From Bacteroidota bacterium (GTDB taxonomy: Bacteria; Bacteroidota; Bacteroidia; Bacteroidales; Porphyromonadaceae): DNA of 64,000 bases. Each line of letters starts with the position of its first letter. The first letter of the stretch is position 1. The notes beneath the pieces were generated by a model. The model was not told the DNA's origin and made no database searches. It was given only the letters and a program-made list of their open reading frames with translations. Below are positions 53,154-62,559 of this stretch, piece by piece. Position numbers and translations under genes: made by a program. Where the stretch lies: NCBI GenBank assembly GCA_023395395.1, contig JAEWZH010000014.1, forward strand, positions 160,523 through 224,522, written 5' to 3'.

Positions 53154-53687
53154 ATGAGGTATGTATTATTGCTTAGAGGCATAAATGTCGGGGGAAAGCA
53201 CAAAGTCTCTATGGGAGAATTAAAAGCAAGCATAGCTGAACTTGGATATCAGGATGTAGTTACCTACATAAATAGCGGCAATGTGATATTCGACACTGAT
53301 GATGAGCCCGAGACCATTAATATCAAGATTGCCAAAATACTAAAACGCTTCTCCTTCCCAATCCATCATGTAGTGCTATCAAGAGAAGAGTATCTCAAAG
53401 AGGCTTCAAATCTGCCAAGCTGGTGGAGTGAACCACTTGCCAGAAAAGATGTGCTATTTTACACAGACGAGGTGGATTACGAAGAGATGATAAGCAGAAT
53501 AAGCAGAATGCCTCTCCATGAAGAGATTGTACATTTTGGGAAGAAAGCTGTATTTTGGGGAAAGTACACAGAAAAAGAATTCCTCCGCACTTCGTACCAC
53601 AAATTACTCCTCAAAGAGCCCTTTTATCGATTCATTACCATACGTAATGACAAGACATTTGCAAAACTAAAAGAGTTGCTCGAATAA
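53154..53687 (+). CDS. DUF1697 family protein
   Basis: 177 residues. It has the DUF1697 signature at the start (YVLLLRGINVGGKHKVSM), the VVTYINSGNVIF strand and the closing TIRNDKTFAKLKELL. The family consists of small cytosolic proteins, widespread in bacteria and without an established role. The gene is alone, with its own promoter, and converges on the 2-hydroxyacid dehydrogenase gene across a terminator. Confidence 0.88.
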   Translation: MRYVLLLRGINVGGKHKVSMGELKASIAELGYQDVVTYINSGNVIFDTDDEPETINIKIAKILKRFSFPIHHVVLSREEYLKEASNLPSWWSEPLARKDVLFYTDEVDYEEMISRISRMPLHEEIVHFGKKAVFWGKYTEKEFLRTSYHKLLLKEPFYRFITIRNDKTFAKLKELLE

Positions 53688-53725
53688 AATAGGCTCCACA
53701 AACTAATGGTTTGTGGAGCCTATTT
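53687..53725. terminator. Bidirectional terminator after the DUF1697 gene
   Basis: AAATAGGCTCCACAAAC (53687-53703) pairs perfectly with GTTTGTGGAGCCTATTT (53709-53725), 5-base loop, A/T-rich on both flanks. Confidence 0.9.
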
Positions 53726-53741
53726 GGATTTATCGTAAAAT

Positions 53742-54716
53742 CTACTTTAGGGCGACCTTGGCAAACGGACGGTCTCCCAGAATAACCCCGAGGACATTAT
53801 TGGTAAACTCGCGAGCCATTGCCACTCGAGCTTCTCCTGTCTGGGTGCCTACGTGAGGCGTCATCACTACGTTTGGCATATCGTATAGGGCATCGAGGGG
53901 ATTATCGTCGTACTCAAACACATCGAGGGCAGCACCAGCGATGGTCTTATTTTGGAGGGCTGCCACTAGGTCTGCCTCATTCACCACCTTGCCACGAGCC
54001 GTATTGACTAGGATGGTGGTAGGCTTCATCATAGCCAGACTTTCCTTATTGATTAGATGATGCGAGTCTTGATTGTATGGTGTATGGAGCGAGATAATGT
54101 CGCAAGTGCGGAATATTTCCTCCTTAGTAGCAAAGCTGACCCCCTCCTTTGCTTCCTCTTCTGGGGCTAGTGGTGTGCGCTTATAATACACCACCTCTGC
54201 ACCCATCGCACGCAGGATACGCCCTACTGCTCTGCCAATATTACCGTAACCTATAATACCGACCTTTTTGAGGTAAATATCTGTCCCAAGCCCATCAGCA
54301 AGGGAGCCTTTGGCACTCGAACGCTGACGACGCATGGTGCTGTCCCAAATAGCAATCCTTCGGGTAAGACCCAACAGGAGTGCTACGGCAAGCTCGGCAG
54401 TTGGCTGAACCACAGCCTGAGGGGTATTGGTTACGGTAATGCCTTTGCTCTCGGCATAGGCTACATCGATATTATTAAATCCGACCGCATAATTGGAAAT
54501 CAGACGAAGATTGGGGAAGTAGTCAATCACCTCTTTGGTAATAGGAAGTGTAAACTCAGTACCCAATATGGTGGCATCTTTGGGTAAAGTGTGTAGCATA
54601 TCTAGGCTAAACTTCTTCCCTTCAGGGAGGGTATCCACATGTAGATACCGATACAGCTCTTCAAACCCAGATGCCACCGTGGGATGAAAGAGAAATAGTA
54701 ACTTGTCTTGTGCCAT
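53742..54716 (-). CDS. D-isomer-specific 2-hydroxyacid dehydrogenase
   Basis: 324 residues. The NAD-binding motif GIIGYGNIGRAVGR is in the middle, with SNYAVGFNNIDV before it, NTARGKVVNEADL after it and the catalytic histidine (about residue 288) in TPHVGTQTG. The family includes glyoxylate/hydroxypyruvate reductases, D-lactate and phosphoglycerate dehydrogenases. The C-terminus lacks an ACT domain, so it is not a SerA of the long type. Substrate unresolved. It starts 19 bases after the lptD stop and is likely cotranscribed. Confidence 0.88.
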   Translation of the reverse strand: MAQDKLLFLFHPTVASGFEELYRYLHVDTLPEGKKFSLDMLHTLPKDATILGTEFTLPITKEVIDYFPNLRLISNYAVGFNNIDVAYAESKGITVTNTPQAVVQPTAELAVALLLGLTRRIAIWDSTMRRQRSSAKGSLADGLGTDIYLKKVGIIGYGNIGRAVGRILRAMGAEVVYYKRTPLAPEEEAKEGVSFATKEEIFRTCDIISLHTPYNQDSHHLINKESLAMMKPTTILVNTARGKVVNEADLVAALQNKTIAGAALDVFEYDDNPLDALYDMPNVVMTPHVGTQTGEARVAMAREFTNNVLGVILGDRPFAKVALK

Positions 54717-54735
54717 AAGTACATTTATTATATTG

Positions 54736-57558
54736 TTAGTACCAAAGTTGGTTACGCCCGTAACTTGGCTGATTGCTCATCTGATACTTCAAATCCTGTA
54801 GCAGCTGACTCTTGACAGATATCGTGAAGTTGTAGGACTTGTAAGGGCCAATTGGGATGAAGCTGGCGGTCATGCTCCAGCAATGCAGGTCACGTGTGAC
54901 GTTACAGCTCATATTGGTGATGCGTTTCTCCTCAAAGTTGTAGTTGGCAGAGAAATTGAAACGCCAGTTTTTGGTCGGAGAAAACTGTCCGCTAAAACTG
55001 AGGTCGTGCCTCCATTTGTAAGCAAACTCCTTAATCTCTGGACGGAAATCACCCTGACCAACCGAGAGGTTGTAATTAAAATTGAGGCTCCAATCGATTC
55101 TATTTTTGAGGTATCCGTTGCCGTCAAACTCTCCCAAAGCATTGTCTTCGGTGGCGAATAACGACCCTCCCGAATCATTATCTGAGTTACCTCCACCTCG
55201 ATCTGGAAACCTCGACCCGGCAGGCAAGCTACCTCCTAAATCCCCTTGCCCATCATTTCCTTTCCCTTCATCCTCCTTATTCTTGCCTGAGAAGAGATTT
55301 TTTAGCTTTTCAAAAGTCTGATTATTGAACGTATAGGAAAAGGATGTACTTGTTCCACGAAAACGACCAAGACCCTTACCATTGAGGACCCTGAGTTTAT
55401 CGACCCTATACGGCACTATTCGACCGTCATGCTCGTGATAATCCCACATATAAGGGTCGAAAGCTCCACTTAGCCTGAGTGTAAAATTTATAGGTAATCT
55501 CAAAGAAATAGAGGCACTGAGGTCGCTCCACTGGAAGGAGTCTGCTGCAAGATTATAACTTGTCGAAAGGTTAAGTGACTCTATCAAGCTGACTTTTTTG
55601 AATTCTGTAGAGTCTTGCTTGATTTTCGCCTCCAGATTATTGGCAAGTGAAAGCCCAATGCTACCGCTCTTACCTCGTCCAGGGACACCAAATAGCTGCC
55701 TGTCGTAGGGTGATACATATTGCTCCACCTCACGCCCATCAGGAGTGATGTAGCGCAACTGCTCCCAGTATCCCCATCGTGGCTCTCCAAAATCCGGACG
55801 ATAGTTGATGGAGATAGAAGGCTCCATACGGTGTCGAATCATATTGACTTTATCGCCGAGGAATGGTAGTGGTTTCCAGAATCCATAGACTGTGGTGGAA
55901 AGCGACAGTGAAGCGCTGAAGTCAGACACTCTATTGAAACCATAAGTAGTATCGGTGGCGACCACCTTATTGAGGGCTGGATCATAGGCGTGCTTTAGAC
56001 GCGAGGTGTACCAACGCTCAGTATAGTTGAATGAAGGTGTAACCTTGATATTATTAAAGAGATCAAACGACGCACTCACCGGGATAGAATGGTTCATACC
56101 GTTGCGCCAATCCCTAATGATGTTTTTCTTTAGGATGTCTCGCTCGTCTGTCTCGATAGAATTCCGTAGCTGACCTGAATACGAGAGGGAAATCTTTTCG
56201 TACCATCGCTCATTGCCCACCTGTTGTTTGCGCTTAAAGGGATAGATACGACTCATATTTATAGAGAGATTGGGCAAAGTGACCGAAATCCTCTTTTCCC
56301 TTGATTGCTGACTGATATCCATAGAGCCAGAAAGACTCCAAGGGCTATTAGGGAACCGCTGTGAAAAACTGATGCTAGAGCTCTTGGTATTTTGTCCCAT
56401 TATTGCTTGATTGTACAAGCCATCAAGGTTATTGTGGTTGTAAGTGCTGGTAGAGAAATTGACGTTGGCAGAGAAAGTGCGATATGGATTGGCTTTGGGA
56501 TCCTGCTGATGACTCCACTGAATGCGGAAGTCTGTCGCCTTGGAATAGTCTCCTGCGACCTTATCTCCTCGCTTGGTGACGATGTAACTAGCACTGAGAC
56601 TTCCGCTGTAACGATATCTCTTGCGATAGTTGGACTGGGCTTGTACTGCCCAAGAACCCTTAGTGTAGAGGTCTCCCGTAAGTTGGAGATCAAGGTAGTC
56701 GTTAATAGCAAAGTAGTAACCACCATTGCGGAGGTAAAAGCCTCGCTCCATCTCATCACCATAGGTCGGCATAATAAAGCCGGATGCTCTAGTGGTAGTA
56801 AATGGGAAAAAAGCAAAGGGGAGACCGATAGGCAATGGGACATCTGCAATCACCATATAGACAGGGCCTGAGACTAAATCTTTCTCTGGGCGTACCTTTG
56901 CTTTTGTGAGAGAAATATAAAAGTGGGGATGCAGGTGATTGTCACAGGTAGTGTAGCGCCCCTCCATCAGATTGAGCACTCCTGCTGCTGTGCGCTTGGT
57001 ACGATTAGCAGTCACATAACCTTCCCCCTGCTGTGTCACAACATCAGTGATATAGCCCTGCTGAGAATTGATGTCATAGTTGATTGTCTTTGCCTCGTAA
57101 GATTCGTTGCCTGTCGTAATCTTAGCATAGATACGCTCCTTCTTTAGGGAGTCGGGATAGTCAATGTAAGTGGCAAAGATAGTTCCACTATCTGTGTGCA
57201 TGTGCATGTAGTCGCCTATCAATTTTTGATTTTGATAATTGACCTGAGCATTGCCATACATCTTGATAAAATTGCGCTTGGGAAGGATAACAACAGAGTC
57301 TTGACTTTCAAAGTCAAGGGGTGCTTTAAGGTCACTGAGTAATGTGCTATCAATCCTTAGGGTATCACCCACAGGAAGAGTATCCTTTTTTATCGAATCT
57401 AAAACGGCAACACTATCAACAGATTGGACCGCAGAAAAAGAAAAGGGCACATCATACCCTCCTCGATTAGCTCTCGCTCTAGGAGAGATCATCCAGGAGA
57501 AGAAGATATACCCTATCAGTATAATTATTATCAGGGGAAAGCCCTTACGTTTCACCAC
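54736..57558 (-). CDS. lptD: LptD-like outer membrane LPS assembly protein
   Basis: 940 residues. An N-terminal hydrophobic segment is followed by a periplasmic beta-jellyroll of the OstA type (about 90-200, MYGNAQVNYQNQKLIGD and NYDINSQQGYITDVVTQQG). The LptD signature PIGLPFAFFPFTTTRASGFIMPTYG follows, then a large barrel with a low-complexity Gly/Asp/Ser loop (about 760-800). LptD inserts LPS into the outer leaflet with LptE. Its length fits the Bacteroidetes form. It has its own -7 element and is followed closely by the dehydrogenase gene. Confidence 0.88.
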   Translation of the reverse strand: MVKRKGFPLIIIILIGYIFFSWMISPRARANRGGYDVPFSFSAVQSVDSVAVLDSIKKDTLPVGDTLRIDSTLLSDLKAPLDFESQDSVVILPKRNFIKMYGNAQVNYQNQKLIGDYMHMHTDSGTIFATYIDYPDSLKKERIYAKITTGNESYEAKTINYDINSQQGYITDVVTQQGEGYVTANRTKRTAAGVLNLMEGRYTTCDNHLHPHFYISLTKAKVRPEKDLVSGPVYMVIADVPLPIGLPFAFFPFTTTRASGFIMPTYGDEMERGFYLRNGGYYFAINDYLDLQLTGDLYTKGSWAVQAQSNYRKRYRYSGSLSASYIVTKRGDKVAGDYSKATDFRIQWSHQQDPKANPYRTFSANVNFSTSTYNHNNLDGLYNQAIMGQNTKSSSISFSQRFPNSPWSLSGSMDISQQSREKRISVTLPNLSINMSRIYPFKRKQQVGNERWYEKISLSYSGQLRNSIETDERDILKKNIIRDWRNGMNHSIPVSASFDLFNNIKVTPSFNYTERWYTSRLKHAYDPALNKVVATDTTYGFNRVSDFSASLSLSTTVYGFWKPLPFLGDKVNMIRHRMEPSISINYRPDFGEPRWGYWEQLRYITPDGREVEQYVSPYDRQLFGVPGRGKSGSIGLSLANNLEAKIKQDSTEFKKVSLIESLNLSTSYNLAADSFQWSDLSASISLRLPINFTLRLSGAFDPYMWDYHEHDGRIVPYRVDKLRVLNGKGLGRFRGTSTSFSYTFNNQTFEKLKNLFSGKNKEDEGKGNDGQGDLGGSLPAGSRFPDRGGGNSDNDSGGSLFATEDNALGEFDGNGYLKNRIDWSLNFNYNLSVGQGDFRPEIKEFAYKWRHDLSFSGQFSPTKNWRFNFSANYNFEEKRITNMSCNVTRDLHCWSMTASFIPIGPYKSYNFTISVKSQLLQDLKYQMSNQPSYGRNQLWY

Positions 57559-57589
57559 AATCTGCTGTCAAACTTGTCTAACCAAAGGA

Positions 57590-57597
57590 CAAAGATA
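57590..57597 (-). promoter_or_regulatory. -7 element of the lptD-like gene
   Basis: TATCTTTG on the minus strand, 31 bases before the ATG; the -33 box is weak (TTTA, 23 bp away). Confidence 0.5.
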
Positions 57598-57641
57598 ATA
57601 AAATGTGGAAAATAGCACTGTAAACGACCTCCACATTTCCG

Positions 57642-59177
57642 TCATAGATAGAGCGAACCTACGCTATCACTGGTAAACCTCTTGAAAGCCGTAGGAAGAT
57701 ACTGTATAAGTGCACTAGCTGTAAGCGACTCCTCACAGTAATCAGCCGCATAATTTTCAGCTGCAAACCCATGTAAAAACGCTGCAGCAGCACAAGCTAT
57801 CATCGGACTCTGTTTTTTACCCAACAATGCTAAGATAATACCCGTCAGTACATCTCCACTGCCTGCTGTAGCTAGACCTGGATTACCTGTGGGATTGAAG
57901 ACTACCTGACCTGCTGGCAATGCTAAAGCTGTATAAGCACCTTTGAGCAAAATATAAAGACCTCTCGTCTGTGCTTCAATACGTGCTTTCTCTATTCGCT
58001 CCCGACTATTCCGTGAAGGGCCAAACAGACGATCAAATTCACCCACATGTGGCGTTAGGATAGAACCCTTTGGTACCATTTCGAGTAATCGACCTTCATC
58101 TTCAGCTAGTATAGCCAAAGCATCTGCATCCAAAATCAATGGTAACTTATAACTACTCAAGAGCTGCTCCAGTGCCAACTTGGTTTCAGTAGATCTGCCT
58201 ATACCTGGGCCTACTGCAATAGCAGTGTAATCGCTTAAAAGAAATGCTGCTGAAGAGAAGCTCTCTTCAGATGGATCCTCTAATACCAACGCCTCTGGCA
58301 GGGTGGTATGGATAAGGGTATCCATACCTTCAGGTACACGCAACGTCAGATGACCTGCCCCAGAAATCATTGCCGCTTTACCGGCCAATACAGCTGCCCC
58401 CATCATGCCTCGAGATCCGGCAATCAATAAGTCCTTGCCATAGTCATACTTATGACTAAATCTCCTCCTAGTCGGGAGAGCATTCTCCATTGCTTGAGTA
58501 TCAAAGAGGGTAAAGGTCGCATCACTCTTGCTCTGAGGTGTGTAGAAACTAGGTTGAAGCACACGCCAACGCCCAACATACGGTTCGTATTCCGGAAAGA
58601 AAAAAAGTAGTTTTGGGCTATAGAAGGTATAGGTTGCATCTGCTCTAAATATTTTGGTATAGTCGATCAATTGGTCGCTCTCTTCGGACATTCCCGAAGG
58701 GATTTCGAGTGCAATCTTTATCGCCTTAATTCCGTTGAGGTACTTTACCACATTATTGAGGGAAGGATTGGTCTCTACTCCTTGTATGCCGTCAATAAGC
58801 AAATCTGTTTCATCAATCAATGGGGGATTGAAAGAGTTTGTCGTCACCTCAATAAGTCTGTCCGACTCTTCCAAGAAATCATCACGCTCCGAGACAACCT
58901 CTGGAGGCAAGTTTCCAGAGGGATTAAGTAGAACGACCTCCACATCATACTGCATGCCTAGAAGAGATTGGGCTACTTTGATTGCTAGAGCTCCTTTCTC
59001 ATTAGGTCCGGCAAAGATGACAGCCCTTCTATTGGCAAGGAAGTCCTGCTTTATTCTGTTACAGACCGCGATACTCTTGTGTGCGATTAGCTCAGAGGCT
59101 CCATTCCAGTCACTCCTCTCTTCCACAAGCTGAGCTTCAAGCTCAATGACTTCTCTACTGTTAAATATTTTCTGCAT
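57642..59177 (-). CDS. nnr: Fused NAD(P)HX repair protein (NnrE-like and NnrD domains)
   Basis: 511 residues. The C-terminal half is an intact ADP/ATP-dependent NAD(P)HX dehydratase, with YGKDLLIAGS, AVGPGIGRS, ILTPHVGEFDRLF and NPTGNPGLATAGSGDVLTG. The N-terminal half aligns with the YjeF_N epimerase, but the K+ and substrate-binding motif normally GxGNNGGDG reads AGPNEKGALAIK (about residues 56-67). The later epimerase motifs are also altered (DLLIDGIQGVETN, ALEIPSGM). The protein should repair S-NADHX; the epimerase half may be inactive. It starts 7 bases after the upstream dehydrogenase-like gene. Confidence 0.88.
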   Translation of the reverse strand: MQKIFNSREVIELEAQLVEERSDWNGASELIAHKSIAVCNRIKQDFLANRRAVIFAGPNEKGALAIKVAQSLLGMQYDVEVVLLNPSGNLPPEVVSERDDFLEESDRLIEVTTNSFNPPLIDETDLLIDGIQGVETNPSLNNVVKYLNGIKAIKIALEIPSGMSEESDQLIDYTKIFRADATYTFYSPKLLFFFPEYEPYVGRWRVLQPSFYTPQSKSDATFTLFDTQAMENALPTRRRFSHKYDYGKDLLIAGSRGMMGAAVLAGKAAMISGAGHLTLRVPEGMDTLIHTTLPEALVLEDPSEESFSSAAFLLSDYTAIAVGPGIGRSTETKLALEQLLSSYKLPLILDADALAILAEDEGRLLEMVPKGSILTPHVGEFDRLFGPSRNSRERIEKARIEAQTRGLYILLKGAYTALALPAGQVVFNPTGNPGLATAGSGDVLTGIILALLGKKQSPMIACAAAAFLHGFAAENYAADYCEESLTASALIQYLPTAFKRFTSDSVGSLYL

Positions 59178-59184
59178 TGTACTA

Positions 59185-60186
59185 CTACTCTACACAAACA
59201 AGTTCTTTTTCCTCATGCAACTCTTTTCTCCACTCTTCAACCGCTGGCAGGAAACCATCTTCAATAAGTCGGTTCCTCATCATTCTTATAGAGTCAAAAG
59301 CTCCATCTAGCCTCTCCATATCTTCTTGACTACTACAGCACGGTAAGTGATGACAACCTGAGCTATCCACTCTGGTTATTAACGACCCGAAAGTAAAAGG
59401 ATACCTACGGGAATGGTGGTATCTCGCTGTCGGGAGCTCAAATGGACTATCATCCGTTGCCATCAAAAGCCTCAAGCAATGCACTGCTGGGCTTTGATAA
59501 GCGGTCTGCCCCCTTTTCTTATAGATTCTAATACCGGCTCTACGGACATCCCTGATAATGGCTTCTTGCTCATCCATAGATAGATGAAATCGCTCTCCTT
59601 TAACCCGAGCCATATCTAACATCGGAGCCATCAACATATCATGACTACCAAGCGTATAGACAGAATCTAAATCACACTCTCTCAAAGCAAATCTTCTCTT
59701 AAGTGATCGACGGAAACGCTCTGTATCCAACGATGATAAACTCATAACCTGTTCCGGACGAAGCCCGCTATGAACCAAAAGCATTAAGCCCATAAGATCA
59801 GATGGGTTGCTAACGCAAACTACCCTCATAATCTTATTCTTGACATCTGCCATCGCCAACCCTGCTTCTCTGGCGAAAGGAGCATTATGTAGCAACATAT
59901 CTTCTCTGCTCATCGCACCACCCGGGACACTCTTTGCATACAGAATATATCCTCCATAAGAGACAGCTTCTTGAATCGAAAGTGTCAAATCTATTTGAAT
60001 ATCCCCAAAACCTGACTCTTCGATTTCATCCTTTAGTCCCTGCAAACGATCAATACTACTTCCGCATAAAACAAGATGATTACTAAATCTCTTCAAAAGA
60101 GCATAAAAAACCATCTCGCTTGCCAATCTCCCAGTAGCACCGAAAATCACCAAAGGATGATGAGTAAAGAATGTAGAATTATCCAT
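59185..60186 (-). CDS. Malate/lactate dehydrogenase-like NAD-binding protein
   Basis: 333 residues from the ATG at 60186; a GTG at 60198 would lie at the edge of a terminator stem. The Rossmann start is VIFGATGRLASEM. The SNPSDLMG loop and the catalytic-histidine motif LGSHDMLMAP match LDH/MDH enzymes, but the sequence is divergent. A Cys/His-rich stretch (SSGCHHLPCCSS) near residue 300 is unusual. Function unclear; an oxidoreductase of a hydroxy acid is likely. It is translated just before nnr (7-base gap), linking it to NAD metabolism by position only. Confidence 0.62.
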   Translation of the reverse strand: MDNSTFFTHHPLVIFGATGRLASEMVFYALLKRFSNHLVLCGSSIDRLQGLKDEIEESGFGDIQIDLTLSIQEAVSYGGYILYAKSVPGGAMSREDMLLHNAPFAREAGLAMADVKNKIMRVVCVSNPSDLMGLMLLVHSGLRPEQVMSLSSLDTERFRRSLKRRFALRECDLDSVYTLGSHDMLMAPMLDMARVKGERFHLSMDEQEAIIRDVRRAGIRIYKKRGQTAYQSPAVHCLRLLMATDDSPFELPTARYHHSRRYPFTFGSLITRVDSSGCHHLPCCSSQEDMERLDGAFDSIRMMRNRLIEDGFLPAVEEWRKELHEEKELVCVE

Positions 60187-60197
60187 GATATAAAACA

Positions 60198-60235
60198 CAA
60201 AAAGGCGACCTAAGAGACATTTCCCTCAGGCGCCT
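60198..60235 (-). terminator. Terminator after the small membrane protein gene
   Basis: On the minus strand AGGCG-CCTGAG pairs with CTTAGG-T-CGCCT (one bulged T, one G-U), followed by TTTTTGTGTTTT. It ends about 12 bases before the ATG of the dehydrogenase-like gene, so it could also act as an attenuator. Confidence 0.65.
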
Positions 60236-60266
60236 ATATTGCCATTATTGCAACTTAATAAAGTTG

Positions 60267-60461
60267 TTATTTCTCGGTGGTAGAGGGTAGAGAGTTAAAC
60301 TTCTTATCCAAAAAGATATGGACAAGAAAGCCAACAACTACAAGCAACAGACCTACTATAAGCCCTGTATTAGACTGACTCGCACCAAAGAAGCCTAGAT
60401 AGATAAGCAAAATAGCACCAATCAGTTGCATAAATACACCAAGATAGGTTATACCCTTCAT
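60267..60461 (-). CDS. Small two-TM membrane protein
   Basis: 64 residues with two hydrophobic helices (about 6-26 and 33-51) joined by a short FGASQSN turn, and a polar tail ending in SLPSTTEK. Hydrophobic layout and start codon support a real gene. No family is recognised. It ends before a rho-independent terminator and lies downstream of tRNA-Arg. Confidence 0.55.
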   Translation of the reverse strand: MKGITYLGVFMQLIGAILLIYLGFFGASQSNTGLIVGLLLVVVGFLVHIFLDKKFNSLPSTTEK

Positions 60462-60523
60462 ATGACTATATTCAATAATAAATTAAAAATATCGCAATAG
60501 TGATACACAAAAGTGTACCAAAG

Positions 60524-60597
60524 TGACCCAGAAGGGATTCAAACCCCCGACCTTCAGAACCGGAATCTGACGCTCTATTCAGCTGAGCTACTGGGCC
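60524..60597 (-). tRNA. tRNA-Arg (anticodon CCG)
   Basis: 74 bases on the minus strand. The acceptor GGCCCAG (60597-60591) pairs with CTGGGTC (60531-60525) with one G-U; discriminator A at 60524. The anticodon stem TCAGA/TCTGA encloses loop TTCCGGT with CCG. CCA is not encoded. Confidence 0.95.
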
Positions 60598-60644
60598 TTT
60601 AAACACTGCAGAAGCATTATCCCTCATCCAAAGCCTCACCCTCG

Positions 60645-60652
60645 CAAAGGTA
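60645..60652 (-). promoter_or_regulatory. -7 element for tRNA-Arg
   Basis: TACCTTTG on the minus strand, 48 bases upstream of the tRNA. The -33 box is weak. Confidence 0.45.
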
Positions 60653-60708
60653 ACAAAAGATTTTGAGATAAACACCTACTTCCAGCTATTATTCATGTTG
60701 ATTATTGT

Positions 60709-62559
60709 TTAATAGTTTGACAATATGGACTCTATAGCGGAATCTTTTCCGACCAAGAAATCTTCGCGTTTTTGATATACGAGAACATCCGGAGCTACGC
60801 CTTTTCCATGAAACCCTTCAAAGTCTTTTCCTACAGAAAAAGTAAAGTTAAACATCTTGAGGTCAGCCTCCCCCATGTTACCATTAGTCCCTGAAGTATT
60901 GCTTCCGACCAAAGTCCCAAGATGATTCTTTTTGACAGCCACTGCCATACTTTCTCCATAACTATTGGTGCAGGAATCTATTAAAAAATAACACGGTGCT
61001 GCTATTTGTTGCTTATTAGGAGCTATATTCTCTATTTCCGCTTCCCAAACCACAGATTGCTGATGTGGCAAATAACGCACGGGGATTCTGTAATCTCCCC
61101 ATGAAACAGGAGTCTCAGACAACATTCCTAATAGTAAATAAGCTTCAGGAGCAGGATATTTACGTAGATCTATGATATAGGCTTTTGCTTGTGTGGCTTC
61201 TTTTACAAAATCAACAAACTTTTTCAACTTGAATACTCGTGGAGATATATCTACATAATACACATTTGGGATAATCTCCTGAATCATTTGATTTTGCTTA
61301 ATAATTGATCGTACTGGCATCGAGAAGTTAGAATAGTCTCGTGTAGCAGATTTATGTGCATAATCTATTGTTTCGGCACCTTGCCCTTTAAAGGTATATA
61401 CGACAATGGAGTCTTTATCTAAAACGGGGAAACCATGCCTTAGAATTTCTTTTATCTCTGCTTGTGGCGTTGACGCACTAATATACCTCCGTTGGCGAGA
61501 AATAAAATTTTCTATTGGTTGATGGTTTATTGCCACAACCACATCTCCTCTATGTATCACTTGTCCACCAGCTACATTTATATCACATTTCGCGACCAAT
61601 TTCTGATCAATATAATCCAAGAAAAGTTGATTGTCTTCTGTGTTAATATAAGTCGCAACTGATCCTTCAGGGCACATATCGCTTAAAAGTACTATATGTT
61701 CATCATGGAAGTTCCCCATAAACTCGCGCAATACATAAAAATAATACTCTTTCAAGTTTTTTGCGCCAAAGGATTTCTGTGCATAGGTTCGTAATAGCTG
61801 TCTCATCTCTATATCTCCCAATCCATCTTCCACTAAATAGGGATAAAAGTGCTTTAGGACACACCAATGCATAATAAAATCAGCTATTCGTATATAACCA
61901 TCTTGGCTCATCAAAGGTGAGTCGCCAATACTATTCTTCATTGCAGCTTTTAGCATTGAATATTTGGTAACTCGAAGATCAATACTATCAATTTGACGCA
62001 TAGCCTTCTTATAGTTGTCCTTAAGATTGTTTGCTAAACGTGTTACAGCAACCGGATATTGAACAACGTACTGTTCATTTAATGGAAAAGTATAATGTTG
62101 ATTAGGGAATATCCCCAAGATATTTTTCTTTACCACTTTTGAATGATAGGGAGATCTTCTTCCCATTACCTTCTGTCCAAAACCATAATGCTCCTTGATA
62201 TAGTACTCTTCGCGAATAAGCGTATCACCTGTGCTATACGAAGAGGTGTCTGAATAAGGACAAATCTTCATTTCAGGAATAAGAGGAGAAAACTGTGCTT
62301 CTAAAAATTCATCGAAAGATTCTTCATCCTGCAACGTATCTGACAAACGAATCACATGTGTTAGGGACTTATACCAATTAAGATCCTCCGCATATTTAGT
62401 TGGATAGAAATATCGTGCGTAAGCATACATATTCGCAATGGCTTCTACTCTTTGTAATCGCACTTCAGTTTTATTGTCTTGGCAGAAAGCATTAGCAATG
62501 ATGGCAATGCTTAAAAAAAGCCAGCCAATAAATCTTCGAATCAGGTGTTTCATTTTCAT
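60709..62559 (-). CDS. S41 family (C-terminal processing-type) peptidase
   Basis: 616 residues with a signal peptide ending AFC-Q. The long N-terminal region (about 25-215) has no recognised domain. The tail-specific core follows: a tricorn-like helical part with EFMGNFHDEHIVLL, a PDZ-like segment (VIHRGDVVVAINHQPIENF) and the catalytic domain (AYIIDLRKYP, the likely nucleophile Ser in NSYGESMAV, and VGSNTSGTNGNMGE). It resembles IRBP/retinol-binding-type S41 hydrolases of Bacteroidetes and probably cleaves envelope or host proteins. Both flanks look independently transcribed. Its composition is AT-richer than its neighbours by eye. Confidence 0.82.
   Translation of the reverse strand: MKMKHLIRRFIGWLFLSIAIIANAFCQDNKTEVRLQRVEAIANMYAYARYFYPTKYAEDLNWYKSLTHVIRLSDTLQDEESFDEFLEAQFSPLIPEMKICPYSDTSSYSTGDTLIREEYYIKEHYGFGQKVMGRRSPYHSKVVKKNILGIFPNQHYTFPLNEQYVVQYPVAVTRLANNLKDNYKKAMRQIDSIDLRVTKYSMLKAAMKNSIGDSPLMSQDGYIRIADFIMHWCVLKHFYPYLVEDGLGDIEMRQLLRTYAQKSFGAKNLKEYYFYVLREFMGNFHDEHIVLLSDMCPEGSVATYINTEDNQLFLDYIDQKLVAKCDINVAGGQVIHRGDVVVAINHQPIENFISRQRRYISASTPQAEIKEILRHGFPVLDKDSIVVYTFKGQGAETIDYAHKSATRDYSNFSMPVRSIIKQNQMIQEIIPNVYYVDISPRVFKLKKFVDFVKEATQAKAYIIDLRKYPAPEAYLLLGMLSETPVSWGDYRIPVRYLPHQQSVVWEAEIENIAPNKQQIAAPCYFLIDSCTNSYGESMAVAVKKNHLGTLVGSNTSGTNGNMGEADLKMFNFTFSVGKDFEGFHGKGVAPDVLVYQKREDFLVGKDSAIESILSNY

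Noticed and set aside
56392..56871. Plus-strand reading frame within the lptD-like gene
   Set aside because: Antisense shadow without recognisable domain or start context.
60709..62559. Horizontally acquired island around the S41 peptidase next to tRNA-Arg
   Set aside because: AT-richer by eye and beside a tRNA, but no integrase, att repeat or mobile gene was found.
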